Shown here: positions 29,991 to 38,489 of the stretch, one piece after another
How positions within the stretch are numbered: position 1 is the first letter of the stretch
How the letters are laid out: each line of letters begins with the position of its first letter
Assembly: GCA_036497945.1 (NCBI GenBank)
Contig: DASXIN010000023.1
Location: 62,001 to 126,000 of the forward strand
Origin: RYN-230 sp036497945
Lineage (GTDB): Bacteria > Actinomycetota > Actinomycetes > Streptosporangiales > Streptosporangiaceae
Reading direction: 5' to 3'
DNA length: 64,000 bases
Position numbers and translations under genes: made by a program
The notes under the pieces: model-generated
The model's input: the letters and a program-made list of their open reading frames with translations, nothing else
What the model was told of the DNA's origin: nothing
Database searches by the model: none

Positions 29991-31054
29991 CTCAGCCCGG
30001 CGTAGGAGTGCAGGCCGGTGATGAATATGCTCACGCCGAGCAGGTTGAACAGCAGGCAGGCGAACCCGACCAGCTGGATGTAGGCGGCCCTGCGGCCGCG
30101 CCACCCGGCGGTGACCCGCGCGTGCAGGAAGCAGGCGTACACCACCCAGGTGATGAAGGCCCAGGTCTCGGTGGGGTCCCAGCCCCAGTACCGGCCCCAT
30201 GCCTGGTCGGCCCAGATCGCGCCGGCCATGATGCCGAACGTCCACAGCGGGAACGCGAACACGACGGTCCGGTAGGCGAACTGATCGAGCCGCTCCGGGC
30301 TGGGCAGCAGCCGGAACACCTCGCCGTTGCGCACCGGCAGGCCGGCCGCGGCCCGCCGGGCATGCCGGTCGGCGAGCAGGAACACCACCGCGAGCACGGC
30401 GGCCACCACGTAGGTACCGGTGGCCAGGGTTATCGCGGTCACGTGGATGGCCAGCCAGTACGAGTTCAGCGCGGGCACCAGCGGGCCGGCCGGGGTGTAG
30501 ATGACCGTCTGGGCCAGGCCGATGATGATCACGATCGGGGCCAGGAAGAACAGGCCCAGCCGGTACGGCCGGTACCGGATCATCAGCCCGAGGAAGAACA
30601 GCACCGCCACGCAGGTCACCGCGATCACGAACTCGTACATGTCGCCCCACGGCACCCGGTGCACGGCCAGGCCGCGGATGACGACACCGACGACGTGCCC
30701 GAGCAGGCCCAGCGCGGTCAGCGTGAGCCCGGCACGAACCCAGAAGCTGGCGTCGCGCAGGCTCGGCCGACCGGTTCCGGCCGCGGAGCCCGCACTGCCA
30801 TTCCCGGTGCTGGCGTCCCCGGTGCTGGCGTTCCCGGTGCTGGCGTCGGCCGCGCTGGCCGGCGACGTGGCGGCGGCCACGCTGGCCGCGCCCGCCGTGA
30901 CCAGCTCCGGCACCTCGGCCTTGGCCGGCCCAGCCGAGGTGCGCTTGCCGAACGCGAAGTCGGCCGCGAAGGCCAGCACGGCCAGGAAGTAGAACGCGAG
31001 GGTGACCATGAGGAAAGTGTCACTCAGGTGGGACAGCCCCTGGTTGATGGCCAT
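29987..31054 (-). CDS. ccsB: Cytochrome c biogenesis protein CcsB (CcsA-type)
   Basis: System II cytochrome c maturation: a polytopic protein that carries heme across the membrane and, with ResB, attaches it to apocytochromes. The heme-binding WWD-type motif WGRYWGWDPTETWAF is present near the C-terminus, with conserved histidines in IHVTAIT and LHSYAG. An extra Ala/Ser/Thr-rich linker (about residues 45-85) between the first and second helices contains short Asn/Asp-Ala-Ser-Thr-Gly repeats. It overlaps resB by one base and is last in the leftward set. Confidence 0.93.
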   Translation of the reverse strand: MAINQGLSHLSDTFLMVTLAFYFLAVLAFAADFAFGKRTSAGPAKAEVPELVTAGAASVAAATSPASAADASTGNASTGDASTGNGSAGSAAGTGRPSLRDASFWVRAGLTLTALGLLGHVVGVVIRGLAVHRVPWGDMYEFVIAVTCVAVLFFLGLMIRYRPYRLGLFFLAPIVIIIGLAQTVIYTPAGPLVPALNSYWLAIHVTAITLATGTYVVAAVLAVVFLLADRHARRAAAGLPVRNGEVFRLLPSPERLDQFAYRTVVFAFPLWTFGIMAGAIWADQAWGRYWGWDPTETWAFITWVVYACFLHARVTAGWRGRRAAYIQLVGFACLLFNLLGVSIFITGLHSYAGLS

Positions 31055-32703
31055 CAGTCTGTTTTCCCCTCGGTTGTCTGGCCGGCGTACGCCGTCCGGA
31101 ACTCCTCGGCCAGCCGGGCGAACTCCTCGTCGAACCCGCCCGCCGGGTCGGACCGAGCCAGGCCACCAACGTCCACCACGGTGCGGCCGTCAGGACCCGG
31201 ATACGCCCGGACGAACATCCGGCGGCGCCGGATGAAGAAGGACAGCAGCAGCCCGGCCAGCGCGGCCAGCCCGGCGATCAGCGCGGGCACTTGTCCCGGG
31301 TCGTACGTGATGGCCAGGCTGGCCCACTGCCGGTACCCGGTGAAGGTCAGCGTCCCGGCGCCGCCGGGCAGCTTGATCGACTGGCCGGGGGCCAGCGGTC
31401 GCGGCGCGACCGGCAGCTCGGTCAGCCCGGCCGTGTTGAGCGTGTACACCGACTGCGACGGGCCGCTGTTCATGCCCAGGTTGCCCTTATAAGAGATCAG
31501 GCTCACCCGGGGGTTGAGTGGCGCCGGGAAGACGGACTCCAGGGTGCCCCCGGCGTCCACCGCGGTGGGCAGGAACACGCCCGCGAAGCCGAGCTGGTCG
31601 GGCCGGGCGTCCGGGACCTTGACCACGCCCTCGGACGTGAGCCCGGCGGTGTTCACCGCGACGAACGGCACCGGCTGGTCGTAGACCACCTTGCCGGTCC
31701 CGTCGGTGACCTTGAACACCGGCGCGTAGCCGTGGCCGATCAGGTATACCTTGACCCCGTCCACGTTCAGCGGGTGGTTCACCCGCAGGTCATAGCGCTG
31801 ATTAGCCGCCCCGGGCTGCGCCGAGTAGGTGAGGTCGGCGTTGAACGAGGAGGGCTGGCCGCGCAGCTGACCGGACCGGACGTAGCTGGCCTCGAACCGG
31901 TTCAGGGTGATGGTGAACGGCTGCAGGTCGGCCGAGGACACCAGCCGGCCGGGGTGGAAAACGTCCAGCGCGGTCACCGTGTTGGCGAACGACGTGCCGG
32001 ACACCAGCAGCCGGTTCGCCTTGTAGCCGAACATCCCGCCCAGCGCGACCGCGCCGAGCAGCCCGAGCAGGGCCAGGTGGAACAGCAGGTTGCCGAGTTC
32101 GCGGCGGTAGCCTTTTTCCGCCGACACCCAGCCGTCGCCGGTGCGCAGCCGGAACTTGCGCCGCCGCAGCACCGCGGTGGCCGCGGCCAGCGCGGCCGGC
32201 GCGTCCTGCCCGGTCTGGTGCCGCACCGACTGCGGCATCCGAGCCACGTTGCGCGGGGCGGGTGGGGGCAGCGCCCGGGCCGAGCGGGCCAGCCGGTACG
32301 CCCGGGGCACCACACAGCCGGCCAGCGACACGAACAACAGCAGGTAGATAGCCGCGAACCAGGGCGCCGCGAACACGTTGAACAGGGACAGCCTGCCCAG
32401 CCACGGGGCCAGCCCCGGATGCGAGACGTAGTACTGCTGCACGGCCGACGGATCGACGCCCTGCTGCGGCAACAGCGAGCCGGGCACACTGGCCACGGCC
32501 AGCAGGAACAGCAGGATCAGCGCGGTGCGCATCGAGGTCAGCTGGTGCCAGCCCCAGCGCAGCCAGCCCGCGACACCATAGGCCGCGCTGGGCGGCGGAG
32601 GCGGCGCGGCGGTGTCCGGAGCCTGCTGGCCGGCCTCAGCCGCAGCCGCCTCGGCCGCGGTCTCGGCCGCGCCGGTCTCGGTCATCCGGGAGGTCTCGGT
32701 CAT
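31054..32703 (-). CDS. resB: ResB cytochrome c synthetase subunit
   Basis: Partner of CcsB in system II heme ligation, 549 residues. After an Ala/Glu-rich tail come three membrane helices, starting with MRTALILLFLLAVASVPGSLLPQ, which has the family's SVPGSLLPQ turn. A fourth helix lies near residue 185, followed by a large extracytoplasmic domain and a last helix (LIAGLAALAGLLLSFFIRRRR). The start overlaps the resA stop by 4 bp (ATGA) and the stop overlaps the ccsB start. The acidic start (MTETSRMTETGAAE) contains an internal repeat. Confidence 0.93.
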   Translation of the reverse strand: MTETSRMTETGAAETAAEAAAAEAGQQAPDTAAPPPPPSAAYGVAGWLRWGWHQLTSMRTALILLFLLAVASVPGSLLPQQGVDPSAVQQYYVSHPGLAPWLGRLSLFNVFAAPWFAAIYLLLFVSLAGCVVPRAYRLARSARALPPPAPRNVARMPQSVRHQTGQDAPAALAAATAVLRRRKFRLRTGDGWVSAEKGYRRELGNLLFHLALLGLLGAVALGGMFGYKANRLLVSGTSFANTVTALDVFHPGRLVSSADLQPFTITLNRFEASYVRSGQLRGQPSSFNADLTYSAQPGAANQRYDLRVNHPLNVDGVKVYLIGHGYAPVFKVTDGTGKVVYDQPVPFVAVNTAGLTSEGVVKVPDARPDQLGFAGVFLPTAVDAGGTLESVFPAPLNPRVSLISYKGNLGMNSGPSQSVYTLNTAGLTELPVAPRPLAPGQSIKLPGGAGTLTFTGYRQWASLAITYDPGQVPALIAGLAALAGLLLSFFIRRRRMFVRAYPGPDGRTVVDVGGLARSDPAGGFDEEFARLAEEFRTAYAGQTTEGKTD

Positions 32704-33326
32704 CCGGGCTCTGCCACCGCTCGCTGGATCAGGCTCTTCAGCCCGTCATAAGTCACACTGCCGATCACCCGCGCGGCGATCCGGCCGCTGGGCGATATCA
32801 CCAGTGTGGTGGGGATCCCGGCAGGCGGCACGGTGTCCCGGAAATCGAGCGCCAGGTTGTCGCTCGGATCGTTCAGGCTCGGATAGCTGATCCGGAAGTC
32901 GGCCATGAACGCCTGGGCGCTGGGCGGGCTGTCCCGGATGTCGATACCCAGGAACCGGACCCCGGACCGGCCGAACTGGCGGGCCAGCTGGGCCAGGCTG
33001 GGCGCCTCGGCCCGGCACGGCGTGCACCATGATCCCCAGAAGTTCAGCACCACCACGTGCCCGTGATAGCTGGCCAGGCTGAGCCGGCCGCCGCCGACCA
33101 GCGGGCCGGTCACCGGCGGCGCGGCCGGGCCGGTCCCGGCCCGGTACACCGTGGTGCCCGGGCTGCCGGACACGAAACTCTGGCCGTTGCTGGCCGGGCT
33201 GTTCGAGGCGATCGCGCCGCCCGCGCAGCCGGAAACGGCCAGCGCCGAGGTGGCAGCCAGCAGGGCGAGCCGCACGGCACGGCCCGGCCGGGTCACCCGG
33301 AGCGGCGTGCGGGGTGGACGGGACAC
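32700..33326 (-). CDS. resA: TlpA/ResA-type thioredoxin lipoprotein
   Basis: Membrane-anchored thiol reductase of 208 residues that keeps apocytochrome CxxCH motifs reduced for heme attachment. The signal peptide ends in the lipobox VSGC near residue 34. The thioredoxin fold has NFWGSWCTPCRAEAP (redox pair CTPC) and the cis-proline PPAGIPTTLVI. The GTG start has GGAG about ten bases upstream. It is coupled to resB and has an 83-bp gap to the histidine phosphatase upstream. Confidence 0.92.
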   Translation of the reverse strand: MSRPPRTPLRVTRPGRAVRLALLAATSALAVSGCAGGAIASNSPASNGQSFVSGSPGTTVYRAGTGPAAPPVTGPLVGGGRLSLASYHGHVVVLNFWGSWCTPCRAEAPSLAQLARQFGRSGVRFLGIDIRDSPPSAQAFMADFRISYPSLNDPSDNLALDFRDTVPPAGIPTTLVISPSGRIAARVIGSVTYDGLKSLIQRAVAEPG

Positions 33327-33409
33327 GGGGGATAGCTCCTACAGCGAGTAGTACCGCGCCCCATTGTGCCCGATAAGGCTGGCGCGGCTGACAGCGGGCC
33401 GGCCCGCGG

Positions 33410-34051
33410 TCACGCACCCGGCGTCGGCGCGCGGGATCCGGCCGGCTCGGCGTAGCTGACCCCGGTGATCCGGTCCCCGGTGTAGCTGAAGCTGGTCACG
33501 CTGGCCAGCGCGCACTGCCGGTGCGCCGGGTTGTGCCACAGGTGCTTGCCCTCGGCCGCCCGGCGTGCGACCCAGATCGGCAGCTGGTGGCTGATCAGTA
33601 CCGCCTCGTGCCCGCGCGCGGCGCGCGCCGCGTCCGCCATCGCGGCCAGCATCCGGGCCGCGACGTCCTGGTACGGCTCACCCCAGGACGGGCGGAACGG
33701 GTTGTACAGGTAACGCCAATTGACCGGGTTCCGCAGCGCGCCGGAGCCGACGCCGACCGTGGTGCCCTCGAACACGTTGGTCGGCTCGATCAGCCGCTCG
33801 TCGATGCCCACCTCGAGCTCGAACTGCGCGGCCAGCGGGGCCGCGGTCTCCCGCGTCCGGTCCAGCGGTGATGAGCGCAGCAGCACCACGTCCCGGCCGG
33901 CCAGGAAGCCCGCCGCGGCCTTGGCCATCAGGCGGCCGTCTTCGGACAGGTGGTAGTCGGGCAGGCGGCCGTACAGCACGCCGCCCGGGTTGTAGACCTC
34001 ACCGTGCCGCAGCAGATGCAGCACGGTGTCCGGACCTGGGTTCTCAATCAT
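33410..34051 (-). CDS. Histidine phosphatase (phosphoglycerate-mutase-like)
   Basis: Soluble enzyme of 213 residues. The catalytic RHG motif is HLLRHGEVYNPGG, with RSSPLDRTRETA and a second histidine in LISHQLPIW. The substrate is not evident. Linkage with resA, resB and ccsB is common in actinobacteria. ATG at 34051 is used; a GTG three codons upstream is possible. The 277 bp upstream (34052-34328) hold the divergent start of the EamA gene and nothing else recognised. Confidence 0.88.
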   Translation of the reverse strand: MIENPGPDTVLHLLRHGEVYNPGGVLYGRLPDYHLSEDGRLMAKAAAGFLAGRDVVLLRSSPLDRTRETAAPLAAQFELEVGIDERLIEPTNVFEGTTVGVGSGALRNPVNWRYLYNPFRPSWGEPYQDVAARMLAAMADAARAARGHEAVLISHQLPIWVARRAAEGKHLWHNPAHRQCALASVTSFSYTGDRITGVSYAEPAGSRAPTPGA

Positions 34052-34328
34052 GGCGGGCACAGCCTACCGGGACGCCCAGCTCAGCCTGTTGCGGGCAGCC
34101 GCCGAGCAGATAAACTCCGGGCAGCTTGTGGTTGTGCCTAGGGTTCCGTGCCCCGCCCGCGCCCGGTCCGCCGGGCGGCCCAGGCCGGACAACAAGAGCG
34201 GGGCAGGCTGGACCGAGCGGCGCCAGGTGCCCTGGCCAGGGCACCCGCACCTGACGGGATAGAAACCTCGAGGGCTCTCGTTCGCCATGCCCGGGCTGGT
34301 CCCGGGTCCGGACTAGGGAGCCGCCTCC

Positions 34329-35204
34329 GTGAGCGCCACCGCGCTGGCCCTGATCCTCGTCGCCGCCGTCGCGCACGCCACCTGGAACCTGTTCAGCAAG
34401 CAGGCCTCGGTAACCGGCGCGGCGTCGTTCGTCTGGCTGATGTCGCTCGCCGCCACGGTGCTCTACGCGCCGGTGGTCCTGATCAGCGCGGTGCTGATCG
34501 ACCCGCCCCGGCTGACCGCGCTGTGCTGGGTGTTCCTGATCGGCACCGGGCTGCTGCAGGCCGGCTACTTCGTGTTCCTGCAATCCGGCTACCGGCTGGG
34601 TGACCTGTCCGTGGTCTACCCGGTCGGCCGCGGCAGCGGCGCCCTGCTCGCCGCACTGGCCGGCATCGTCCTGCTGGGCGAGCATCCAGGGACGGCCGGG
34701 CTGATCGGGATCGGACTGGTGATAGCCGGCGTTCTGTTCCTGGGGGCGCCAGCGAGGCGCGGACATTCAGCCGCGCACCCAGCGCCGCGGGCGCTGGCCT
34801 TCGCGCTGGTCACTGGCCTGTTCATCGCGTCGTACACGCTGTGGGACAAGTACGCGGTGAGCACGCTCGACGTGCCGCCGCTGCTCCAGGGCTACGCCGC
34901 GATGCCGGTGATGACGCTGGTGCTGGCCCCGTTCGCGCTGCGCCAGCGGCCGCGCACCGCGCTGGTCTGGCGGACCTACCGGCGCCAGGTGGCGGGCGCC
35001 GCGGTGCTCGCGCCGCTGGCCTACATCCTGGTGCTGGCCGCGCTGAGCTTCACCGCGGTCAGCGCGGTCGCCCCGGCCCGCGAGGTCAGCGTGCTGGCCG
35101 GCGTGCTGCTCGGCCGCCGGCTGCTGGGCGAGGGACAACTGGCCCGCCGCCTGGCCGCGGCGGCCGCCATCGCCGGCGGCATCATCTGCATCGCCATCGG
35201 CTAA
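34329..35204 (+). CDS. EamA/DMT-family transporter
   Basis: A 291-residue integral membrane protein with about ten hydrophobic helices in two repeated halves, as in drug/metabolite transporters. The second half ends with SAVAPAREVSVLAGVLLG and a final helix rich in Ala/Gly/Ile. The substrate is unknown; relatives export amino acids or nucleotide-like metabolites. GTG follows AGGGAG. It stands alone and faces hemL, with a large inverted repeat between the two genes. Confidence 0.88.
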   Translation: MSATALALILVAAVAHATWNLFSKQASVTGAASFVWLMSLAATVLYAPVVLISAVLIDPPRLTALCWVFLIGTGLLQAGYFVFLQSGYRLGDLSVVYPVGRGSGALLAALAGIVLLGEHPGTAGLIGIGLVIAGVLFLGAPARRGHSAAHPAPRALAFALVTGLFIASYTLWDKYAVSTLDVPPLLQGYAAMPVMTLVLAPFALRQRPRTALVWRTYRRQVAGAAVLAPLAYILVLAALSFTAVSAVAPAREVSVLAGVLLGRRLLGEGQLARRLAAAAAIAGGIICIAIG

Positions 35205-35254
35205 CGCCGCCCAGCCCTGCTGCCCGCCCAGCCTTCGCCGCCGGCCGCGTTCAT

Positions 35255-35316
35255 TTCACGGATCTGGTGCGCGATAACCCGGACAAAACGGGCACCTAGC
35301 GCACCGGATCCGTGAA
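35255..35316. terminator. Bidirectional 17-bp inverted repeat between convergent genes
   Basis: TTCACGGATCTGGTGCG (35255-35271) pairs with CGCACCGGATCCGTGAA (35300-35316), with one G-U pair. Inside the 28-nt spacer a CCCG/CGGG hairpin is nested. It lies between the ends of the EamA gene and hemL and would serve both directions. Confidence 0.7.
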
Positions 35317-35361
35317 GAGACGGCACGCACCATGATCATTGTGACGGGTGGGTCTGGTGCG

Positions 35362-36660
35362 TCAGCCGAGGGCGGCGGCGGCGGCGCGGGCGGCGGCGGG
35401 CAGCGCGGTGGCGATCCGCTCCACCGCCTCGTCGTCGTGCGCGGCGGACACGAACCACGCCTCGTAGGGCGACGGCGGCAGGTAGACGCCCTGCTCCAGC
35501 ATGGCGTGGAAGAACGCCGCGTAGGCCGCGGTGGACTGGCCGCGGGCCTCGCCGAAGTCACGCACCGCCTGGTCGGTGCCCAGGAACACGGAGAACAGGC
35601 TGCCCGCCTCCTGCAGCCGGAACGGTACCCCGGCTGCGCTCAGCGTGTCGCTGGCCAGCTTGGCGATGCTGGCCGCGACCTCGTCCAACCGCGCGTACAC
35701 CTCCGGGGTGCAGTTGAGAAGGGTGGCCAGCCCGGCCGCGGTGGCCAGCGGGTTACCGGACAGCGTGCCGGCCTGGTACACCGGGCCGGTGGGAGCGAGC
35801 CGGTCCATGATCTCGGCCCGGCCGCCGAACGCGGCCGCGGGCAGCCCGCCGCCCATCACCTTGCCGAAGGTGATCAGGTCGCCCTCTACCCCTTCCCGGC
35901 CGTACCAGCCGGACGCGGTGACCCGGAACCCGGTCAGCACCTCATCCATGATCAGCAGCGCGCCGTGCTCCCGGCACAGCTCGGCCAGCAGGTCGTTGAA
36001 GCCGGCTGTCGGGGGCACCACGCCCATGTTGGCCGGGCACGCCTCGGTGATCACGCAGGCGATCCGGGAGCCGTGCTCGACGAAGGCCTGGCGCACCGCG
36101 AGCGCGTCGTTGTACGGCAGCACCAGGGTGTCCGCGGCCGCCGCGCCGGTCACCCCGGGCGAGTCGGGCAGCCCGAACGTGGCCACCCCGGAGCCCGCCG
36201 CGGCCAGCAGCGCGTCCACGTGCCCGTGGTAGCAGCCGGCGAACTTCAGCACTATCCGGCGGCCGGTGAACGCGCGGGCCAGCCGCACCGCGGTCATCGT
36301 CGCCTCGGTGCCCGAGTTGACCAGCCGGACCTTCTCCACCGGGGTGCGCGCGACGATCTCCTCGGCCAGGTCCACTTCACCCGCGGTGGCGGTGCCGAAC
36401 GAGGTGCCCTTGGCCGCGGCCGCATGCACCGCCTCGGTGACCGCCGGGAAGGCGTGGCCGAGGATCATCGGTCCCCAGGAGCAGACCAGGTCCACATACG
36501 TACGGCCGTCGACGTCGGTGAGATACGCGCCGCGTCCGGAAGCCATGAACACCGGCACGCCGCCCACCGAGCCGAACGCCCGGACGGGGGAATTCACCCC
36601 GCCAGGGATGACCGCGCTGGCCCGGCTGAACAGCTCGCCGGATCGGTCCGGGCGTCTCAC
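35362..36660 (-). CDS. hemL: Glutamate-1-semialdehyde 2,1-aminomutase
   Basis: Converts glutamate-1-semialdehyde to 5-aminolevulinate in the C5 heme pathway. Features: the start SRASAVIPGGVNSPVRAFG, SGTEATMTAVRLAR, DEVLTGFR, and the PLP lysine in TFGKVMGGGLP. Length, 432 residues, is normal. The GTG directly follows the stop of the Prim-Pol gene, with AGGAGG inside that gene's end, so the two are coupled. With hemA, hemC, hemD and hemB nearby it completes the route from glutamyl-tRNA to uroporphyrinogen III. Confidence 0.95.
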   Translation of the reverse strand: MRRPDRSGELFSRASAVIPGGVNSPVRAFGSVGGVPVFMASGRGAYLTDVDGRTYVDLVCSWGPMILGHAFPAVTEAVHAAAAKGTSFGTATAGEVDLAEEIVARTPVEKVRLVNSGTEATMTAVRLARAFTGRRIVLKFAGCYHGHVDALLAAAGSGVATFGLPDSPGVTGAAAADTLVLPYNDALAVRQAFVEHGSRIACVITEACPANMGVVPPTAGFNDLLAELCREHGALLIMDEVLTGFRVTASGWYGREGVEGDLITFGKVMGGGLPAAAFGGRAEIMDRLAPTGPVYQAGTLSGNPLATAAGLATLLNCTPEVYARLDEVAASIAKLASDTLSAAGVPFRLQEAGSLFSVFLGTDQAVRDFGEARGQSTAAYAAFFHAMLEQGVYLPPSPYEAWFVSAAHDDEAVERIATALPAAARAAAAALG

Positions 36661-37320
36661 CTAGGAGGCCTCCTCTTCGCACGCGTCGGCCAGGAACTCC
36701 AGCAGGCGCAGGGCATCGGGCAGCAGGTCAGGACCATCGGGGGGCGGCGGGATCAGCCAGCGGGCCGGGCTGCCGAACGGTTCACGGGACGGCGGGGCGA
36801 GCACGAAGCTGTTCCGGCAGTGCCAGCGCAGGCCGGCCACCTCGCCGACGTCTTCCGGGGCACAGTCCAGCTGGCTGGACCACCACTCGTCCTCATCCTC
36901 GGGGGCACCCCGGGTGGCCACGAAGAACAGGACCCGGCCGGCCCCGGCGGCCACCGGCCCGGGCTGCACGGCGGCCTGGCGCATCGCGTCCAGCGCCGCG
37001 GTGCCCGCTGGGGCGGGCACGTCGAGCACGTCGAACACCCGACCGGTGGGCAGCACGATGTTGGCCACCGGGTGGTCGGCCCAGCGCTGCCGGACCTTGC
37101 CCGGCTCACAGCTGGCCAGCAGCTGCCAGGCGGGGGACATCGGGTGTGCCGCGGGTGCCGGGCAGCCGACCCGGTCGCAGGAACAGGCCCGGCCCGCGTT
37201 CTGGCTGGGTGGGTACGCGCCGAGGCAGACCGGCCAGCCGAGCCGCGCGTACCCGGCGGCGGCCGCGGCTAGCCGCCCGGCGTTCCGGCGCCGGTTCCGG
37301 CGTAGTACCGGTGCGACCAT
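36661..37320 (-). CDS. Small Prim-Pol (bifunctional primase/polymerase-like) protein
   Basis: A 219-residue protein resembling the archaeo-eukaryotic-type Prim-Pol domain: a helix with AAAGYARLGWPVCLGAYP, a cysteine cluster CSCDRVGCPAPAAHP that may bind zinc, and VFDVLDVPAPAG, which occupies the place of the acidic catalytic pair. A final WLIPPPP segment follows. Stand-alone proteins of this size are often linked to hemL in actinobacteria. There is no helicase domain, so it is not a phage-type replication protein. Whether it still makes primers is open. It ends on the base before the hemL start. Confidence 0.7.
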   Translation of the reverse strand: MVAPVLRRNRRRNAGRLAAAAAGYARLGWPVCLGAYPPSQNAGRACSCDRVGCPAPAAHPMSPAWQLLASCEPGKVRQRWADHPVANIVLPTGRVFDVLDVPAPAGTAALDAMRQAAVQPGPVAAGAGRVLFFVATRGAPEDEDEWWSSQLDCAPEDVGEVAGLRWHCRNSFVLAPPSREPFGSPARWLIPPPPDGPDLLPDALRLLEFLADACEEEAS

Positions 37321-37505
37321 CAGGCTCCACTTCCCGCGACGGCAATGTTAGCGCTCTCCCTTACTGATGATGGCGGGCCGGCCACGCTCCGCGCAGGCCG
37401 ACTCCCCGGGAAATGCCGACATGTTGCCGAACGGAGACCCCCCACTAGCCCCCTCATTCCCCCCTCAGCGCTTCCGTCACGTAGGCCCGGCTGGTCCCAG
37501 GCCGG

Positions 37506-38489
37506 TCAGCTCAGCCGACGGGCCAGCTCAGCGGCCCAGTAGGTGAGGATGATGCTCGCTCCGGCCCGGCGGATCCCGGTCACCGTCTCCATGATGATCC
37601 GGTCCCGGTCCAGCCAGCCGTTGGCCGCGGCCGCCTCCACCATCGCGTACTCGCCGCTCACCTGGTACGCAGCCACCGGCACCGGCACGTTGGCCGCCGC
37701 CTCGGCGATCACGTCGAGATAGGGCAGCGCGGGCTTGACCATCACGATGTCCGCGCCCTCGGCCACGTCCAGCAGGATCTCGCGGAGCGCGTCGCCGGCC
37801 CGCGGGTCCTGCTGGTAGGAGGCCCGGTCGCCGAACTGCGGCGCGCACTCGGCCGCGTCACGGAACGGCCCGTAGAATGCGGAGGCGTACTTGGCCGAGT
37901 AGGCGCAGATGGCCACCTCGGCATAGCCGGCCTGGTCCAGCGCGGCCCGGATCGCGGCTACCTGGCCGTCCATCATCCCGCTGGGCGCGACCACGTGCGC
38001 CCCGGCCGCGGCCTGGGCGACGGCGATCGACGCGTACCGCTCCAGCGTCGCGTCGTTGTCCACCTCGCCCGCCGGGGTGAGCAGGCCGCAGTGGCCGTGG
38101 TCGGTGTACTCGTCCAGGCACAGGTCGGCCATCAGCACGGTGCCGTCGCCCACCTCGGCGGCCAGGTCGGCCAGGGCCAGGTTGAGGATCCCGGCCGGGT
38201 CGTTGGCCGCCGAGCCGGGGCCGTCCTTGACCGCCGGGATGCCGAACAGGACCAGCCCGCCGACCCCGGCCTCGGTCGCCTCGACGGCCGCCTTGCGCAG
38301 GCTGTCCCGTGTGTGCTGGACCACCCCCGGCATCGACGCGACCGGCTGCGGCTCGCTGATGCCCTCCTTGACGAACATCGGCAAGAGCAGGTCCGACGGC
38401 TGCACGCTGGTCTGCGCGACCAGGCGGCGCAGCGCGGCGGTGCGGCGCAGCCGCCGCGGCCGCGCGGCCGGGAAGCCCGCCGTGGTCAC
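37506..38489 (-). CDS. hemB: Delta-aminolevulinic acid dehydratase
   Basis: Condenses two 5-aminolevulinates to porphobilinogen. The active-site lysines are in YSAKYASAFYGPFRDA and MVKPALPYLD. The metal loop is LCLDEYTDHGHCG, with two of the three cysteines of the zinc-type site and an aspartate in the third place, a mixed type. Length, 327 residues, is normal. The GTG start overlaps the hemD stop by 4 bp. Last gene of the rex-hemACDB operon; a 185-bp gap separates it from the Prim-Pol gene. Confidence 0.95.
   Translation of the reverse strand: MTTAGFPAARPRRLRRTAALRRLVAQTSVQPSDLLLPMFVKEGISEPQPVASMPGVVQHTRDSLRKAAVEATEAGVGGLVLFGIPAVKDGPGSAANDPAGILNLALADLAAEVGDGTVLMADLCLDEYTDHGHCGLLTPAGEVDNDATLERYASIAVAQAAAGAHVVAPSGMMDGQVAAIRAALDQAGYAEVAICAYSAKYASAFYGPFRDAAECAPQFGDRASYQQDPRAGDALREILLDVAEGADIVMVKPALPYLDVIAEAAANVPVPVAAYQVSGEYAMVEAAAANGWLDRDRIIMETVTGIRRAGASIILTYWAAELARRLS

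Noticed and set aside
36661..37320. Phage or plasmid replication primase
   Set aside because: It has no helicase part and sits inside the heme gene block; neighbours are all core genes.
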